A DNA stretch of 50,185 nucleotides from an uncultured Actinomycetes bacterium (GCA_903852755.1 CAINRS010000118.1:1-50185); one strand, 5' to 3'; shown: positions 15,825-24,096, counted from the first letter of the stretch. Notes: generated by a model from the sequence alone, not told the origin. Made by a program: numbers and translations.

Positions 15825-16601
15825 GTGAGCACGACGGTGGCACTCGTCCAGCTCCGGTCCGACGACTCCGAACCGGTGGCCGATCGCGTCGACCGGGCGC
15901 TCGCGCTCACCCGCGACGCCGCCGGCCCCGCCGACCTGGTGGTCCTGCCCGAACTGTGGGTGTGCGGGGCCTTCGACGTCGAGGGTGCGCAACGACTCGC
16001 CGAACCGGTCGACGGCCCGCTCGTCGCAGCGTTCCGCTCGGTGGCAGCGACGGCCGGTACGTGGATCCACCTCGGGGCGGTCCCGGAGCGCGACGGTGAG
16101 CGGACCCACAACACCTCGGTGGTCCTGGCACCCGACGGCACCGTCGCCGCCACCTACCGCAAGCGTCACCTGTTCGGTTTCGACGGCGGCGAGACGACGC
16201 TGATGACTGCCGGCGACGATCTGGTGGCGCTCGACACCCCGCTCGGGCGGACCGGGGTGGCCACGTGCTACGACCTGCGGTTCCCGGAGCAGTTCCGGTC
16301 GCTCGTCGACCTGGGAGCCACGGCGTTCCTGATGGCCTCGGGCTGGCCGGAGCGGCGGATCGAACACTGGCGGGTGCTGCTGCGGGCCCGGGCCATCGAG
16401 GATCAGGCCTGGGTCGTCGCCTGCAACGGCGTGGGAACCCAGGCCGGCGTGACCCTGGGTGGCCGCTCCGCCGTGGTCGACCCCCTCGGTACGGTGGTCG
16501 CCGAGGCCGACACCGGTGAGGAGGTGCTCGTCGCCACGATCGACCCGGCGCTACCCGAACGGTGGCGGCACGAGTTCCCCGCACTCGACGACCGGCGCTG
16601 A
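15825..16601 (+). CDS. Carbon-nitrogen hydrolase (nitrilase superfamily), omega-amidase-like
   Basis: About 258 residues, normal length. The catalytic triad is visible: Glu in LPELWV, Lys in YRKRHLFGF, Cys in GVATCYDLRFPE. The YRKRHLF and CYDLRFPE context resembles omega-amidase/NIT-type amidases acting on small carboxamides. The exact substrate is inferred. It is the first gene of a compact run: 26 bases to the DinB-like gene, which is then overlapped by the SDR gene, itself overlapped by the FMN oxidase gene. Confidence 0.88.
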   Translation: MSTTVALVQLRSDDSEPVADRVDRALALTRDAAGPADLVVLPELWVCGAFDVEGAQRLAEPVDGPLVAAFRSVAATAGTWIHLGAVPERDGERTHNTSVVLAPDGTVAATYRKRHLFGFDGGETTLMTAGDDLVALDTPLGRTGVATCYDLRFPEQFRSLVDLGATAFLMASGWPERRIEHWRVLLRARAIEDQAWVVACNGVGTQAGVTLGGRSAVVDPLGTVVAEADTGEEVLVATIDPALPERWRHEFPALDDRR

Positions 16602-16627
16602 GCGCGCCCCGGACCCCAGGAGGTCAC

Positions 16628-17194
16628 GTGTACGAACTGGTGCTGGACTCACTGCGACGGCGCATGCGCGCCATGCACTCGCTCTACCACGACGCGACGG
16701 CGACCATGACCGTGGAGCACGTCAACCACGTCGAACGCGACGGCGTGCTCCCCATCGCGTTCTCGTTGTTCCACTACACGAACATGGAGGACGCCGCGTT
16801 CATGGTGCTCGCCGGGGCACCACCGATCTGGGACGCCGCCTGGCAGGACCGCGTGGGCATGGCGATCGACGACCACGGCAAGGAGCGGACCGTCGAGGAG
16901 ATGGTCCACCAGCGTGTCGGGGACTACGAGGCGTTCCGCGAGTACCAGCGCGCCGTGTTCGACCGGACCGAGTCGTGGCTCGACACGCTCGTCGGACCCG
17001 AGCTCGACGAAGTCCTGGTCCCGCGGCCGCTGCCCCCGGTCGTCGCCAACACCTACTCGGCCCGGGTCGCCGGCCCCGAGGGCATCCGGCGGCTCGACGG
17101 GATCGAGTGCTGGCTGTACCAGCACGGACTGCGGCACATGGGCGAGATCGAACTCGCACGGGGCTTCGTCGGCCTGGGCGGGATGACCTCGTGA
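16628..17194 (+). CDS. DinB-like four-helix protein
   Basis: About 188 residues. The helical pattern and scattered conserved His residues (EHVNHVERDGVLP, LFHYTNMEDAAF, HGLRHMGEIELARG) resemble the DinB/YfiT superfamily, whose members bind a metal with three His and often act as thiol-dependent transferases or have no known role. GTG 16628 follows AGGAGG closely, deciding the start. The TGA overlaps the GTG of the next gene (GTGA), so production is coupled to the SDR. The biochemical role is not known. Confidence 0.7.
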   Translation: MYELVLDSLRRRMRAMHSLYHDATATMTVEHVNHVERDGVLPIAFSLFHYTNMEDAAFMVLAGAPPIWDAAWQDRVGMAIDDHGKERTVEEMVHQRVGDYEAFREYQRAVFDRTESWLDTLVGPELDEVLVPRPLPPVVANTYSARVAGPEGIRRLDGIECWLYQHGLRHMGEIELARGFVGLGGMTS

Positions 17195-17946
17195 ACGCGG
17201 CGACTCCGGAGGGCCGCCGGGTGGCGCTGGTCCACAACGCCAGCGCGTACGTCGGTCCTGCGATGTGCCGCTGGTTGGCGGCCCACGGTCACGACCTGGT
17301 CGTCGCCGAACCGGCCGTCGGGCTCGTCGACGAGCTCACGGCGCTGGGCTCGACCGTCGAGGTGGCCGAGGGTTCGTCCAACCCTGCCCGCGAGGGGGCC
17401 ACCGACGCGCTCGTGGCCGCGGCGTTCGGTCGCTTCGGGCGTCTCGACGCCGCCGTGGCCGCGTCCGGGCAGATCGTGGGCGGACGCTTCGTCGAGGACG
17501 CCACCTTCGAGGACTTCGAGCGGGTCGTGCAGGGCTGCATGGAGGCACCGTTCCGGTTCCTCAAGTCGGTGGTCCCGGCGATGATCGACCACGGCGGCGG
17601 GCAGGTGCTGGTCATCACCAGCGCCACGGCGGCGCGCGCCACCAAGGGCGCGCCGCTCTACTCCATGGCGCGCGCCGGTGCGACGCACCTGGTCCGCAAC
17701 GTGGCCGCCGAGGTCGCCCGGCGGAACGTGCAGGTCAACGCCATCGGGACGAACTTCATGGACTTCCCCGAGTTCCGGGCGGCGACCGGAGCGGACGAAC
17801 CGGCGGTCCGTGAGCGCATCGAGGCCGCCGTCCCCATGGGTCGGCTCGGGACCATGGAGGAGTTCGCCGCCATGTGCGGCGTGTTCCTCGACGGGACGAG
17901 CCGGTTCACCACCGGCCAGTTCGTCACGTACGCCGGGGGCTGGTGA
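17191..17946 (+). CDS. Halohydrin-dehalogenase-like short-chain dehydrogenase/reductase
   Basis: About 251 residues, SDR fold, but not a standard SDR. The glycine-rich NAD(P) motif is replaced by HNASAYVG (residues 15-22), and the catalytic set is Ser144-x12-Tyr157-x3-Arg161 (ITSATA... YSMAR) instead of YxxxK. Ser-x12-Tyr-x3-Arg and an aromatic-x-Gly in place of the glycine loop are the hallmarks of halohydrin dehalogenases, which form epoxides from vicinal halohydrins without cofactor. The C-terminal GRLGTMEEF and TGQFVTYAGGW also fit HheC from memory. The published first motif needs Thr where this protein has His15, so dehalogenase activity is inferred, not certain. Residues T187-N188-F189 align with the halide-pocket PNY of HheC. 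Start and stop overlap both neighbours by 4 bases. Confidence 0.75.
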   Translation: MNAATPEGRRVALVHNASAYVGPAMCRWLAAHGHDLVVAEPAVGLVDELTALGSTVEVAEGSSNPAREGATDALVAAAFGRFGRLDAAVAASGQIVGGRFVEDATFEDFERVVQGCMEAPFRFLKSVVPAMIDHGGGQVLVITSATAARATKGAPLYSMARAGATHLVRNVAAEVARRNVQVNAIGTNFMDFPEFRAATGADEPAVRERIEAAVPMGRLGTMEEFAAMCGVFLDGTSRFTTGQFVTYAGGW

Positions 17947-19109
17947 GCGACGTGGATGCGGACCGGCGGAGCGGCGCGGCCAGCGACGACACGGCGGCGC
18001 AGTTCGTGGACCTGCACGACGTCGAGGCCGCAGCGGCCGGCCGACTCGACGAGATGACCCTCGGGTACTACTCGGGCGGCGCCGGGGAGGAGCGGACCCT
18101 GCGGGCGAACCTGACGGCCTGGGGGGAGCTCGACCTCTGGTACCGGACCCTGGTCGACGTCGCACACCGGTCGACGGCGACGAGCGTGCTCGGCTGCGAC
18201 CTGCCGGTACCGATCCTGGTGGCGCCCACGGCCCTGCACCGCCTCGCCCACCCGGACGGGGAACTGGCGACTGCACGGGCGTGCTCGCAGGCCGGCGTGC
18301 CGATGGTCGTGTCGAGTCTGTCGTCGACGCTGCTCGAGGACATCTGCGCAGCGACGACCGCTCCGGTGCTGCTGCAGCTGTACATCGGTGCGCACCGGGC
18401 GGTGACCGAGGCCTTGGTGGCCCGGGCCGAGGCCGCCGGGTGTGTGGGTGTCCAGCTCACCGTCGACACCCCGATCTGGGGTGACCGCCACCGTGAACGC
18501 CGGACCGGGTTCCACCTCCCCGACGGGATCGACGTCGTCAACCTCACCCGGCACGCCGGACTCACCCGGCAGTCCGGACCGGCCGGGGCACCTGCCGACC
18601 GGTCGAGCGGGACCGGCGGCATCGGTGACGTCCTCGGTTGGACCGTCTCGCCGTCGGTCACCTGGGACGACCTGGCGTGGCTGTGCGACCTGACCCCGTT
18701 GCCGGTGCTGACCAAGGGCGTCGTCAGACCCGACGACGCCCGGAGGGCACTGGCCGCCGGTGCCGCCGGAGTGGTGGTCTCCAACCACGGCGGGCGTCAG
18801 CTCGATGGTGGTCCGGCGACAGCACGGGCGCTGGGGCCGGTTGCGGCCGCGGTGCGGGCCGCCGATCCGGCGGCCACGGTGCTGGTCGACGGTGGGGTCC
18901 GCAGCGGGGCCGACGTGATCCGGGCGCTCGCGCTGGGGGCGGACGCGGTCCAGTTGGGTCGTCCGGTGCTCTGGGGCCTGGCCGTCGGCGGACAGGACGG
19001 CGTGGCACAGGTGCTGGACCTGATCGCAACGGATGTGGACCGATCCATGGCACTGACCGGCTGTGCCTCGCTCGGGGACGTCACGGCGGATCTGCTCCAC
19101 CCCGGGTGA
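17943..19109 (+). CDS. FMN-dependent alpha-hydroxyacid oxidase/dehydrogenase
   Basis: About 388 residues, TIM-barrel flavoprotein of the glycolate oxidase/lactate dehydrogenase (L-2-hydroxyacid) family. Visible motifs: YYSGGAGEERTLRAN at the N-terminus (substrate Tyr), PILVAPTALHRL, TVDTPIWGDRHRERR, PVLTKGV (FMN Lys), SNHGGRQLDG (catalytic His and substrate Arg), VDGGVRSGADV and GRPVLWGLAVGG (phosphate binding). It would oxidise an L-2-hydroxy acid to the keto acid. GTG 17943 overlaps the SDR stop (GTGA). It is the last gene of the operon; the next gene is convergent. Confidence 0.9.
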   Translation: MSDVDADRRSGAASDDTAAQFVDLHDVEAAAAGRLDEMTLGYYSGGAGEERTLRANLTAWGELDLWYRTLVDVAHRSTATSVLGCDLPVPILVAPTALHRLAHPDGELATARACSQAGVPMVVSSLSSTLLEDICAATTAPVLLQLYIGAHRAVTEALVARAEAAGCVGVQLTVDTPIWGDRHRERRTGFHLPDGIDVVNLTRHAGLTRQSGPAGAPADRSSGTGGIGDVLGWTVSPSVTWDDLAWLCDLTPLPVLTKGVVRPDDARRALAAGAAGVVVSNHGGRQLDGGPATARALGPVAAAVRAADPAATVLVDGGVRSGADVIRALALGADAVQLGRPVLWGLAVGGQDGVAQVLDLIATDVDRSMALTGCASLGDVTADLLHPG

Positions 19110-19145
19110 TCAGCCGCCGGAGCAGCCCGGTGCGCGACCGCGTGG

Positions 19146-20492
19146 TCAGGACGAGTCGAGTCGGAGGCACCCGTGACGCTGGGACCGGAGCACCGCACCA
19201 CGGGGTGTGGTGAACGAGAACCACTGGTCACCGGTGTGCACCATGTGCCAGCCGTTGCGGTGGACGACCCCGTGGTGGTGCCTGCACAACGACGACAGGT
19301 TCTCCATGTCGGTCGGGCCCCCGTCGACGGCGCGGACCACGTGGTGGGCATCCGTCCACGGCGCCGGAGCGTCGCAGCCCGGGAAGACGCATCCGCCGTC
19401 CCGGGCCGCGAGGACCAGACGTTGGTCCGGGGTCACGAATCGGACGTCGTGACCGAGGTCGAGCGGCACGCCGAGCGAGTCGACCACGAGCGCCCGGACG
19501 ATCGGATCGCACAGCAACAGGTCCACATCTCCGTCGAACACCTGACCGGCGCCCACCTCGAGCGACACCCGGCGGGCGCGGCCACCGCCGGGCACCGGAA
19601 CACCGGGAGCTCGTCGACCGATGAGCGCCGGATGGTCGACCGGGATGACGACCGTGGCCTCGACCGCAGGTGAGGTTCCCGATCCGGGCGCCGCAGCGCG
19701 GATCAGCTCGACGAGGGCATCCGCCCGCAGCTGGGCACGGGTCGGGATCGGCAGGTCACCGGAGGACCGGGCCTCCCTCCGACTCCGCCGGAGGAGCCGA
19801 CCGGTGTGAGCGTCGAGCAGGTGCTCGACGGCGATCGCCTCCGCCCCGACCAACGTGCCCGAGAGGTGGAGGACCCCGTCGAGTCCCCACCCCCACGACA
19901 GGCGCCGGTCGTCGGTGGACGGGCGGTGACCCCCGTCGGCATCGGCGAGGTCCACGAGCGCCCGGCACCGACGCGCCCAGGCGTCGAACCGCAGGACTCC
20001 GGCCAGCTGGACGAGTTCCTCCTGGGCGCCCTCGACGACTGGAGCGACCCGCGGGTTGGACAGACCGGCGAGCACCGCCACGTGGTCGAGCGTCACCCGG
20101 CCGTCGCGGAGTGCCCGGTCGACCAGTGGCAACCGACGGAGCAGCCGGCCGGCGCGGAGCAGCTTCCCGGCGACCTTCGGGTCCCTACGGAACTGGGCCG
20201 CGAGGTACTGCCGGACACGCGTGCCGTAGCGCTCATCGGTGACCGATCGGGCGTCGAGCTCGGCGACCAGGTGCGCGCTCGCCGCCTCCAGCGATCGACG
20301 TGCCGACTCGACCTGGGCAAGGCGCACGAGCAGGTCGTCGTCGGACAGTCCGTGGACGTTCGTCGAGGCGGCGGCGCTCGCGTGCCCGGTGAGCGCACAG
20401 GCCGATCCGACCTGCGGGAACGGCGTTCGGGCCGGATCCGGTGCGGTCGGTTCGGGGGCCGGCTCGCCCACGGGCAGAGGAGGATCGAACAT
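19146..20492 (-). CDS. DUF222 domain protein with C-terminal HNH endonuclease domain
   Basis: About 448 residues. The N-terminal helical DUF222 region (VRLAQVESARRSLEAASAHLVAELD, RRLPLVDRALRDGRV) is followed by a C-terminal HNH module: RDGGCVFPGCD, DAHHVVRAVDGGPTDMENLSSLC and HHHGVVHRNGW. This matches the abundant actinobacterial 13E12/DUF222-HNH family, often in many copies per genome; its biological role is unclear. ATG 20492 was chosen because TATGGT sits 7 bases upstream; a second ATG at 20504 lies inside that hexamer. No mobile-element ends were seen nearby. Confidence 0.9.
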   Translation of the reverse strand: MFDPPLPVGEPAPEPTAPDPARTPFPQVGSACALTGHASAAASTNVHGLSDDDLLVRLAQVESARRSLEAASAHLVAELDARSVTDERYGTRVRQYLAAQFRRDPKVAGKLLRAGRLLRRLPLVDRALRDGRVTLDHVAVLAGLSNPRVAPVVEGAQEELVQLAGVLRFDAWARRCRALVDLADADGGHRPSTDDRRLSWGWGLDGVLHLSGTLVGAEAIAVEHLLDAHTGRLLRRSRREARSSGDLPIPTRAQLRADALVELIRAAAPGSGTSPAVEATVVIPVDHPALIGRRAPGVPVPGGGRARRVSLEVGAGQVFDGDVDLLLCDPIVRALVVDSLGVPLDLGHDVRFVTPDQRLVLAARDGGCVFPGCDAPAPWTDAHHVVRAVDGGPTDMENLSSLCRHHHGVVHRNGWHMVHTGDQWFSFTTPRGAVLRSQRHGCLRLDSS

Positions 20493-20499
20493 GTGTTCG

Positions 20500-20505
20500 A
20501 CCATA
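20500..20505 (-). promoter_or_regulatory. Candidate -10 box (TATGGT) for the DUF222-HNH gene
   Basis: TATGGT on the minus strand is 7 bases before ATG 20492 and contains the alternative ATG 20504. Confidence 0.4.
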
Positions 20506-20580
20506 CGACCTGGTCGTGACACCGTCGACGGCGTGGACCGGGTCGCGCGACCCGCGACGATCCAGTGAGCGAACGCCGGG

Positions 20581-21117
20581 CTACGGATCGAGCGCCGGGA
20601 GTCCGTCGATCGAGACCGAGTTCTTCTCGCGGCGGTACGCCTCGAGTCCGTCGTCGGACTTCTGCTCCGCCCACTCGACGAGTCGGGAGCGCTCTCCCTG
20701 GTAGGCCATGTGCGGGACGGCGTAGCCACACGAGTCCGAGACCCGCTCCGCTGCGGCGACGATGATCGACCGGGCACCCGGGGTATCGGGGAAGACCCCC
20801 GCGAAGGCTGGATCGTCCACCGGGACGACGGTCCCCCGACCGTGGATCCGCACGATCCGCGGCGGGCCCTCGAAGGCGCACCACATGAAGGTGATCCGAC
20901 CGTTCTCCCGCACGTGGGCGATCGTCTCGGCCCCACTGCCCGTCAGGTCGAGGTACGCGACCGTCCTCGGGTCGACGATCCGGAACGTGTCGTAACCCTT
21001 CGGCGACAGGTTGACCGAACCCGATCCCGACAGGGGTGCGGAGCCGACGAAGAACAGCCGCTGGCGGCCGATCCACTCGGCGAGCTCGCCGGAAATGTCG
21101 TCGTGGACCCGCCCCAT
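20581..21117 (-). CDS. Pyridoxamine 5'-phosphate oxidase-fold protein
   Basis: About 178 residues, split-barrel flavin-binding fold. RLFFVGSAPLSGSGSVNLSPKGYDTFRIVD and TGSGAETIAHVRENGRITFMW (quoted in parts) are characteristic of the PPOX-like family annotated as general FMN/F420-linked oxidoreductases. The true cofactor and substrate are not known. ATG 21117 lies 7 bases after TAGCAT. It is transcribed separately from the Nudix gene upstream, which ends at 21128. Confidence 0.82.
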   Translation of the reverse strand: MGRVHDDISGELAEWIGRQRLFFVGSAPLSGSGSVNLSPKGYDTFRIVDPRTVAYLDLTGSGAETIAHVRENGRITFMWCAFEGPPRIVRIHGRGTVVPVDDPAFAGVFPDTPGARSIIVAAAERVSDSCGYAVPHMAYQGERSRLVEWAEQKSDDGLEAYRREKNSVSIDGLPALDP

Positions 21118-21124
21118 GGATCGA

Positions 21125-21130
21125 ATGCTA
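21125..21130 (-). promoter_or_regulatory. Candidate -10 box (TAGCAT) for the PPOX-fold gene
   Basis: TAGCAT on the minus strand ends 7 bases before ATG 21117 and overlaps the stop codon of the upstream Nudix gene. Confidence 0.45.
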
Positions 21131-21727
21131 GGCGCCGTCGACCCTGCGCTCGGTGCCCTCGGCCCTGCGCTCGCCCCCCGGGGTGGACGTCCCGGGGGCA
21201 GGTGCGGGCCGACCCGAGCCCGGCAGCGCGTCGAGCCGACCGGCGCGGGCCAGCGCCCCGAGCGCCGAGGCCGTCTCGGGCTGGAGTTGGGGCAGGTCGT
21301 CGAAGGCGAACCACCGCGTCTCGGCGATCTCGGGAGAGCTGGGCCGCACGTCATCGAGGGACGCGAGCGGTGAGGGTCGCGCAGCGACGACCACGTCGAC
21401 CCTCCGGTAGGCCGGATCGACCACCACGGCCGGCGCTCCCTCGAGCTCCACGGCGAGTCCAACCTCCTCGGCGGTCTCGCGCACGGCGGCCTGCTCCGGC
21501 GGCTCACCCCGCCGGGTCATTCCTCCCGGGGCGCCCCACCGGCCCTGGTAGGTGTGCCGCACGAGCAGGACGGCCCCGTCGGCACGACGCACGACGCAGA
21601 GGGCCCCGACCGTGTAGTGCGGCGATCCCGCCCAGACGAGCCACCGGCGGAGGCGGCGCGGCAACCGCGCGAAGACCCGGAGGAACAGCGCGTACGCGGC
21701 GGTGCGGATCCGGTTCGCCCCGCTCAC
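21128..21727 (-). CDS. Nudix hydrolase
   Basis: About 199 residues. The Nudix box is intact: G at GGMTRRGE followed by RETAEEVG, the metal-binding helix that cleaves nucleoside-diphosphate-linked compounds. It is preceded by TVGALCVVRRADGAVLLVRH (quoted as the strand entering the fold). An N-terminal basic helix (ARLPRRLRRWLVW) and a Pro/Gly-rich C-terminal tail flank the domain. GTG 21727 overlaps the TGA of the inositol-phosphatase gene (GTGA), so the pair is translationally coupled. The substrate is unknown. Confidence 0.9.
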   Translation of the reverse strand: MSGANRIRTAAYALFLRVFARLPRRLRRWLVWAGSPHYTVGALCVVRRADGAVLLVRHTYQGRWGAPGGMTRRGEPPEQAAVRETAEEVGLAVELEGAPAVVVDPAYRRVDVVVAARPSPLASLDDVRPSSPEIAETRWFAFDDLPQLQPETASALGALARAGRLDALPGSGRPAPAPGTSTPGGERRAEGTERRVDGA

Positions 21728-22539
21728 GGCGCGGCCGGCGCCGGTCGGCCTGGCGGCATGGACCGACGACGGTCGAGCAGCACTGCGAACAACTCGGCCG
21801 AGCCCGCCGTCACCAGCGTCCGCCGGGTGTCGGTCGTCAACTCGACGAGCGGGCGGTCGTGCAGGTCCCCGACGTGCCCGCCGGCCTCGGTCAGGACGAG
21901 GAGCCCACCGAGGTAGTCCCAGGGGTGGATGGCGTCGACCGTGCAGTCCATCGAACCGTCGAACGTCCCGTCGGCGACGGCGCACAGGTCGAGCGCCATC
22001 GCCCCGAGCGTCCGGTACTGGCGCCAACCGGCGTGGGCGCCCGCGTACCCGTTGAGCACGAGCACCGCACCGGAGAGCGCTCCCTGATCGGAACAGGTGA
22101 TGCGACGTCCGTCCCGGGTCGCTCCCCCACCGCGCAGTGCCCGGTACCGCACCCCGGTCGCCAGGTTGGCGACCACCGAGGCCCGGACACCCTCACCGTC
22201 GACCGCCGCCAGGCTGCACGCGTACCACGGGATGCGACGGGAGGCGTTCGTCGACCCGTCGACCGGGTCGACCACGACCACCACCGGGCGGTCCGTCCCT
22301 CGCAGGCCGGACTCCTCGGACAGCACCCCGACAGGGGAGCCGTCGAGGACCGCTCCGTCCAGGACGTCGAGCGCTGCCCGGTCGGCCACCAGGTCGAGCG
22401 CGTACTGGCCGGCCCGCTCACCCCCGTCCCGCCACCGTTCGGGCGACTCGTCGGCGAACCGGTCCAGTGCCGCGGCAACGGCGTCGACGGTCCGGTCGAG
22501 CAGTTCGAGCACCTCGTCGTCGCCGGAGGCAGCAGGCAT
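21724..22539 (-). CDS. Inositol monophosphatase family protein
   Basis: About 271 residues, normal for the family (IMPase/CysQ/FBPase-like Mg2+ phosphatases). Metal-binding motifs: SEESG (about residue 75), DPVDGST with two Asp, and DAIHPWDYLGG. It hydrolyses a phosphomonoester; inositol-1-phosphate, histidinol phosphate or PAP are all possible. ATG 22539 (MPAASGDD) lies 7 bases after TACATT. A longer in-frame reading to 22629 adds residues with no family similarity. It forms an operon with the downstream Nudix gene. Confidence 0.9.
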   Translation of the reverse strand: MPAASGDDEVLELLDRTVDAVAAALDRFADESPERWRDGGERAGQYALDLVADRAALDVLDGAVLDGSPVGVLSEESGLRGTDRPVVVVVDPVDGSTNASRRIPWYACSLAAVDGEGVRASVVANLATGVRYRALRGGGATRDGRRITCSDQGALSGAVLVLNGYAGAHAGWRQYRTLGAMALDLCAVADGTFDGSMDCTVDAIHPWDYLGGLLVLTEAGGHVGDLHDRPLVELTTDTRRTLVTAGSAELFAVLLDRRRSMPPGRPAPAAP

Positions 22540-22546
22540 GCGGGCG

Positions 22547-22552
22547 AATGTA
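22547..22552 (-). promoter_or_regulatory. Candidate -10 box (TACATT) for the phosphatase-Nudix operon
   Basis: TACATT on the minus strand is 7 bases before ATG 22539. Confidence 0.45.
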
Positions 22553-22640
22553 CCGGTCACCGCAACCGACGTGCCCGCCGGGACCACTGGCTGCGCGGCC
22601 TGTCGAGGCTTTCCCGTGGGGCGCACCAACTGGCAAGGTG

Positions 22641-23210
22641 ATGGCGATGGCAGTCGTCGACGTGGCCGGGTTCGTCTCCGACCTCAAGAACCACGCGGCC
22701 GACCACGGGTTCCACATCCACGACGACCGGCACTTCGTCGAGACCTACTCGATGCGACAGGCGTGGGAGGTCGACCTCCACCCCGAGGAGGCCTGCGGTG
22801 GCCCGCTGGAGTTCCACCTGTCGGTGGAGGTCGACCCCCGGACGCTGCTCGCCTTCGAGGACCAGATCCTCGACCTCGATCCCGACGAGACCCCGGAGGA
22901 GCTGCACGTCCTGCCGGTGACGTTCACCTGGTCGCTCCCGCCGCTCCCGCGGTGCCCCGACCTGCTGCTGCTGGCGACCGAACTCGCCGGCATCGGAGGA
23001 CCGGACCTGCCGGTCGAGGTCTCCGCCGTCGACACGTTCGCCCGGGTCACCGACGCGTCCGAACGCTCGTTGACCGTGGTGGCCCGGATCCAGGTGGGGC
23101 TGACCCGGATCTACCTGGGTGAGGAACAGCTCTGCGACGCCCTCGACCGCTGCCTGGAGGTCAGCCACTACCTCCTGGAGGCGTCGCCCGTCTGGCTCGA
23201 ACCGGGCTGA
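22641..23210 (+). CDS. Conserved-looking protein of unknown function
   Basis: About 189 residues, acidic, no TM helix or signal peptide, so probably cytoplasmic. I do not recognise a family. The sequence has strong protein-like composition, with alternating strand and helix patterns such as PLEFHLSVEVDPRTLLAFE and SLTVVARIQVGLTRIYLG, and a final helix LCDALDRCLEVSHYLLEA. The start could be ATG 22641, ATG 22647 or GTG 22638. It stands alone: divergent from the phosphatase and followed by a small GC hairpin and the 331-base spacer before the sigma gene. Confidence 0.7.
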   Translation: MAMAVVDVAGFVSDLKNHAADHGFHIHDDRHFVETYSMRQAWEVDLHPEEACGGPLEFHLSVEVDPRTLLAFEDQILDLDPDETPEELHVLPVTFTWSLPPLPRCPDLLLLATELAGIGGPDLPVEVSAVDTFARVTDASERSLTVVARIQVGLTRIYLGEEQLCDALDRCLEVSHYLLEASPVWLEPG

Positions 23211-23541
23211 GCGGCCGCCGTCGGCGGCGCACCCGGTCGGCGGACCCGGCAGGTCGGACCGGGCCCCACACCGGGCACCGGTCGTCAGGGTGCATCCGAG
23301 CGCACCGGCCCCGGCGAATCACCCGCACGTCCGAGTTCACGACCGGGCCCGGCACGGCCGGATGCGCCGTGTGGGCCAGTACGGCCCGTCGAGCTCGACC
23401 CCGACGCAGGGAGCACGCAGTGGACACCGAGCACCGAACGGAGCCGAGCGGGCCCGGCCACCCGGCCCTGACGCGGGACCGGGGGCGATCGTGAGCGTGG
23501 TCGCCTTCGCGGTGGCAGCACCCGACCGCTACATTCGCGCC
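23211..23541. other. 331-base intergenic region before the ECF sigma gene
   Basis: No convincing gene. At 23214-23228 GCCGCC-GTC-GGCGGC could form a short hairpin without a T-run (weak terminator). A GTG at 23491 is in frame with the sigma gene and would extend it by 17 residues. The TACATT box before GTG 23542 argues for the shorter form. Confidence 0.5.
23530..23535 (+). promoter_or_regulatory. Candidate -10 box (TACATT) for the ECF sigma gene
   Basis: TACATT lies 6 bases before GTG 23542, consistent with a leaderless transcript. Confidence 0.45.
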
Positions 23542-24096
23542 GTGGACCGTGCCCCGGCACCCCCCGACGACCCGGTCACCAGCGCCTTCGTCAGCGGTGA
23601 CGAGCGAGCCCTGCGGGCCGTCTACGACGCCCACTCCCGGCTGGTGCACAGCTACTGCCGTCGGGTCGTGGGGCCCGACGCCGCCGCCGACGTCACACAG
23701 GAGGTCTTCCTGGCCGCCTGGCGGAGCAGGGAGCGGTTCGACCCGGGACAGGGAACGCTGACCGGGTGGCTGATGGGAATCGCCCGCTTCAAGGCGATCG
23801 ACGCCACCCGGGCGCGCGCCCGGCGACCGGAGATCAGTGACGAGCAGGCGCCGGAGGCGTCGGTCGAGGACCGGGATCCCGACGACACGGCCCTGCGCAT
23901 GCTCCTCACCGAGGCGCTGCAGCAACTCCCGGATCGGGCCCGTCGGATGGTCGAACTGGCCTTCTTCGAGGACCTCACCCACACCGAGATCGCCGAGCGG
24001 ACCAACCAGCCGCTCGGGACCGTGAAGAGCGACATCCGCCGCGGGCTCGAGCGCCTGCGGCGCAACATGGAGGGATTCGATGCGGCACCAGCTTGA
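23542..24096 (+). CDS. ECF-type RNA polymerase sigma factor
   Basis: About 184 residues with the two sigma domains only. Region 2: ALRAVYDAHSRLVHSYCRRVV, DVTQEVFLAAWR and TGWLMGIARFKAIDATR (each quoted as short pieces). Region 4: LQQLPDRARRMVELAFFEDLTHTEIAERT and LGTVKSDIRRGLERLR. The style resembles SigK/RpoE-like ECF factors. The 3' end overlaps the following anti-sigma gene by 17 bases, a typical co-translated pair in which the membrane protein holds the sigma factor inactive until a signal arrives. Confidence 0.92.
   Translation: MDRAPAPPDDPVTSAFVSGDERALRAVYDAHSRLVHSYCRRVVGPDAAADVTQEVFLAAWRSRERFDPGQGTLTGWLMGIARFKAIDATRARARRPEISDEQAPEASVEDRDPDDTALRMLLTEALQQLPDRARRMVELAFFEDLTHTEIAERTNQPLGTVKSDIRRGLERLRRNMEGFDAAPA

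Noticed and set aside
17191-17946. Ordinary NAD(P)-dependent SDR or degraded pseudogene
   Set aside because: The changes fall exactly at the positions altered in halohydrin dehalogenases, the frame is intact and the gene is translationally coupled on both sides.
19146-20492. DUF222-HNH gene as part of a mobile element or intron
   Set aside because: No terminal repeats, target duplication or interrupted host gene are visible; the family is normally found as free-standing genes.
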